Of a stretch of DNA of 14,388 nucleotides, positions 13,254-14,388 are shown piece by piece. The DNA lies in assembly GCA_031288885.1 (NCBI GenBank), contig JAITQP010000171.1, forward strand, positions 1 through 14,388, written 5' to 3'. The notes below the pieces were generated by a model. The model worked only from the letters and a program-made list of their open reading frames with translations, did not search any database and was not told the origin of the DNA. Made by a program: the position numbers and the translations under genes. This DNA comes from Prevotellaceae bacterium (lineage in GTDB: Bacteria > Bacteroidota > Bacteroidia > Bacteroidales > UBA932). Positions within the stretch are counted from its first letter, which is position 1; each line of letters opens with the position of its first letter.

Positions 13254-14114
13254 TTAAAAAACGATGTATTGTTCGGGGTTTACGGGCGTGCCGCTGTTCC
13301 AGATTTCAAACGCCAGCGCGCCGCTGTCCTCGCCGGCGCCCGTAACGGCGATAATTTCTCCGGCGTTTACGTACATGCCCACCTGCTTAAGGAGCTGCTT
13401 GTTATTTTTGTACACGGTAACAATGTTCAGGCTGTGCTGAATGGTAATCACGTATCCATTTTCGATAGTCCATCCGGCGGCAACGATGGTTCCCTCGAGG
13501 GCGGCCATCACCGCGCTGCCGGAGGCCGCCGCGATGCTGACGCCAAAGCGCTGCTCCTGCGGGCTAAAGGCGGCGACCACCTTGCCCCGCACCGGCGGGA
13601 AAAAGTGCAGGCTGCCCACGCCCGACAGGTTTTCGGGGGGGCTCAGCATGGTCAGGTTTTGCTGCTCCATCTCCTCCACCTGCCGCCGAAACAGCGAATC
13701 GTCGATGGAGTGGTGGGTTATTATGCTCTGGTAGCGCTGCTCCAAGCTCGTGTCGCCGGCGTTTTCGATATCAATGGGCTCCTGCCCCGACAGGATGCGG
13801 TTCAGGTTATCGTTGTAGAGCGTCCAGCGCTGCACCTTTTGCTCCAGCGAGCTGAGCCGCTGCGCGTTCTGCACAATGTTGCGCCGCGTTTTGCTGTCGG
13901 GGTAGCCGGGGATAAACTCGCGCAGCGGCGTAAACGCAACGAGGGAAACCACGGCCGCTACCACCGCCAGCACAATGGCGCTGAAAAAGGTGAGCACGTT
14001 GAGCCGCGAAAGCCGCATGTGCCAAACCTCGGCAAACGTTATATCGTTGTAGATAATAAGCCGGTACTTGCTTCGCAGCTTGTGAATGTAGCGTGATGTG
14101 TCTTTTTTTGCCAT
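13254..14114 (-). CDS. Membrane-anchored M23/LytM-domain protein, probably catalytically inactive
   Basis: The 286-residue protein has a basic cytoplasmic N terminus (1-36), one membrane helix (about 38-62), a coiled-coil linker (about 75-155) and a LytM domain (about 168-286). Active M23 enzymes bind zinc through HxxxD and HxH motifs. Here the first reads RFGVSI (189-194) and the last ALAFEIW (266-272), so His and Asp ligands are missing from both. Only the central QHSLNI His (227) remains, and the following YxHL is replaced by VYKN. It is therefore probably a peptidoglycan-binding regulator or scaffold rather than a hydrolase. The same gene precedes dxr in other Bacteroidales as far as I recall. 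The stop TAA is immediately followed by the dxr ATG, and a promoter with TACATTTG lies about 55 bp upstream of the start. Confidence 0.85.
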   Translation of the reverse strand: MAKKDTSRYIHKLRSKYRLIIYNDITFAEVWHMRLSRLNVLTFFSAIVLAVVAAVVSLVAFTPLREFIPGYPDSKTRRNIVQNAQRLSSLEQKVQRWTLYNDNLNRILSGQEPIDIENAGDTSLEQRYQSIITHHSIDDSLFRRQVEEMEQQNLTMLSPPENLSGVGSLHFFPPVRGKVVAAFSPQEQRFGVSIAAASGSAVMAALEGTIVAAGWTIENGYVITIQHSLNIVTVYKNNKQLLKQVGMYVNAGEIIAVTGAGEDSGALAFEIWNSGTPVNPEQYIVF

Positions 14115-14169
14115 GCAAAATAAATAGGGCTAACAGTTGGTATGTTAATATGCAGGTGGAACAGCGGGG

Positions 14170-14201
14170 CAAATGTACAAAAAAATTTTATGGGGAGGAA
14201 A
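14170..14201 (-). promoter_or_regulatory. Promoter of the M23-like/dxr unit
   Basis: On the minus strand TACATTTG (14177 to 14170) fits TAnnTTTG, and TTTC (14201 to 14198) lies 20 bp upstream as a one-mismatch -33 element. Transcription starting near 14165 gives a leader of about 50 nt before the ATG at 14114. It is the only convincing promoter found for the long minus-strand gene run. Confidence 0.55.
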
Positions 14202-14317
14202 TATTTTGCGACAGGGGCAGGAGCGGCTGCTTATTTTTTTGGAGGGGGTGTTTTGTGCTACTTTTGCTTGCCATAAGGTTATCGGGTGGTGATTTAAAAA
14301 GTATGCTGCTATAAAAA

Positions 14318-14349
14318 TTTGACAATCAGGGAATGAAATAGTATTTTTG
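14318..14349 (+). promoter_or_regulatory. Promoter of the right-edge gene, possibly leaderless
   Basis: TTTG (14318-14321), a 20-bp spacer and TATTTTTG (14342-14349) match the Bacteroidetes consensus exactly. The expected transcription start (about 14353-14356) falls on or next to the ATG at 14353, so the mRNA would have little or no leader, which would keep translation weak. Confidence 0.55.
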
Positions 14350-14352
14350 TGA

Positions 14353-14388
14353 ATGAAAATAACAATTACTCTTCATTGCCCCGATTGC
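14353..14388 (+). CDS. N terminus of a probable IS1-type transposase/InsA protein (partial)
   Basis: Only 12 codons are inside the window (MKITITLHCPDC), and the frame runs off the right edge. A beta-strand-like start followed by CxxC is how IS1-family InsA proteins begin their zinc-finger DNA-binding region. Together with the IS1-like terminus 65 bp upstream, a transposition protein is the most likely identity. Other small zinc-ribbon proteins begin similarly, so the call depends on sequence beyond the edge. Confidence 0.45.
   Translation, partial: MKITITLHCPDC

Larger units (their letters stand above)
14288..14388 (+). mobile_element. Probable left end of an IS1-family element (partial at right edge)
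   Basis: GGTGATTTAAAAAGTATGCTGCT starting at 14288 resembles an IS1 terminus (GGTGATGCTGCC in IS1 itself). A start codon follows 65 bp inside, close to the spacing of insA in IS1. The first residues contain CPDC, as expected for the zinc-ribbon of an InsA-type protein. The other end and any target duplication lie outside the window, so the boundary is tentative. Confidence 0.45.

Noticed and set aside
14238..14266. Second plus-strand promoter (TTTG-N17-TACTTTTG)
   Set aside because: The spacer is short and the box lies outside the putative IS end. The promoter at 14318-14349 has better geometry for the same gene.

Overview
The window looks like a chromosomal segment of a Bacteroidota bacterium, most likely Bacteroidales-like. 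The reasons are the gene families and their order (M23-dxr, and dut-TPR-EnvC near a flippase), promoters of the Bacteroidetes type TTTG/TTG-N19-20-TAnnTTTG, and the lack of Shine-Dalgarno sequences in front of most genes. dinB is an exception with a full AGGAGG. The coding sequence is moderately GC-rich, except for an AT-richer block at about 3.78-5.52 kb.

Left part (1-3771, plus strand): the 3' end of an unrecognised small gene, then a glycan/lipid module. It has a SAM-dependent methyltransferase (419-1105), a DPM1-like GT2 glycosyltransferase that probably makes a polyprenyl-phosphate sugar (1294-2010), and a polytopic GT-C/ArnT-like membrane glycosyltransferase (2020-3771) that would use that lipid-linked sugar on the periplasmic side. 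The methyltransferase and the GT2 are each preceded by a copy of the same roughly 100-bp sequence, which carries an identical promoter.

Middle (3775-5523, minus strand): a compact two-gene operon of an SMC/ABC-like AAA ATPase and a small protein with a PD-(D/E)XK-like nuclease signature. It is AT-richer than its surroundings and wedged between housekeeping genes. It is the best candidate here for a poorly described, possibly defence-related system.

Right part (5576-14114, minus strand): housekeeping genes in transcription order M23-like pseudo-peptidase, dxr, flippase, dut, TPR protein, EnvC-like amidase activator and dinB. They cover envelope biogenesis, isoprenoid precursor supply and nucleotide/DNA metabolism, and several junctions are coupled (TAA|ATG, GTGA overlap). 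Two repeat families interrupt this run. One is a 7-bp AATTARG array that forms 42-bp inverted arms between dxr and the flippase gene and also recurs at other gene ends. The other is a cluster of CCCCGTAGGGG hairpins between the flippase gene and dut. At the right edge the sequence appears to enter an IS1-family element (terminus-like GGTGATT, a promoter, and the first 12 codons of a CxxC-containing protein).

No tRNA, rRNA or CRISPR array is visible, and no gene-free stretch exceeds about 300 bp.
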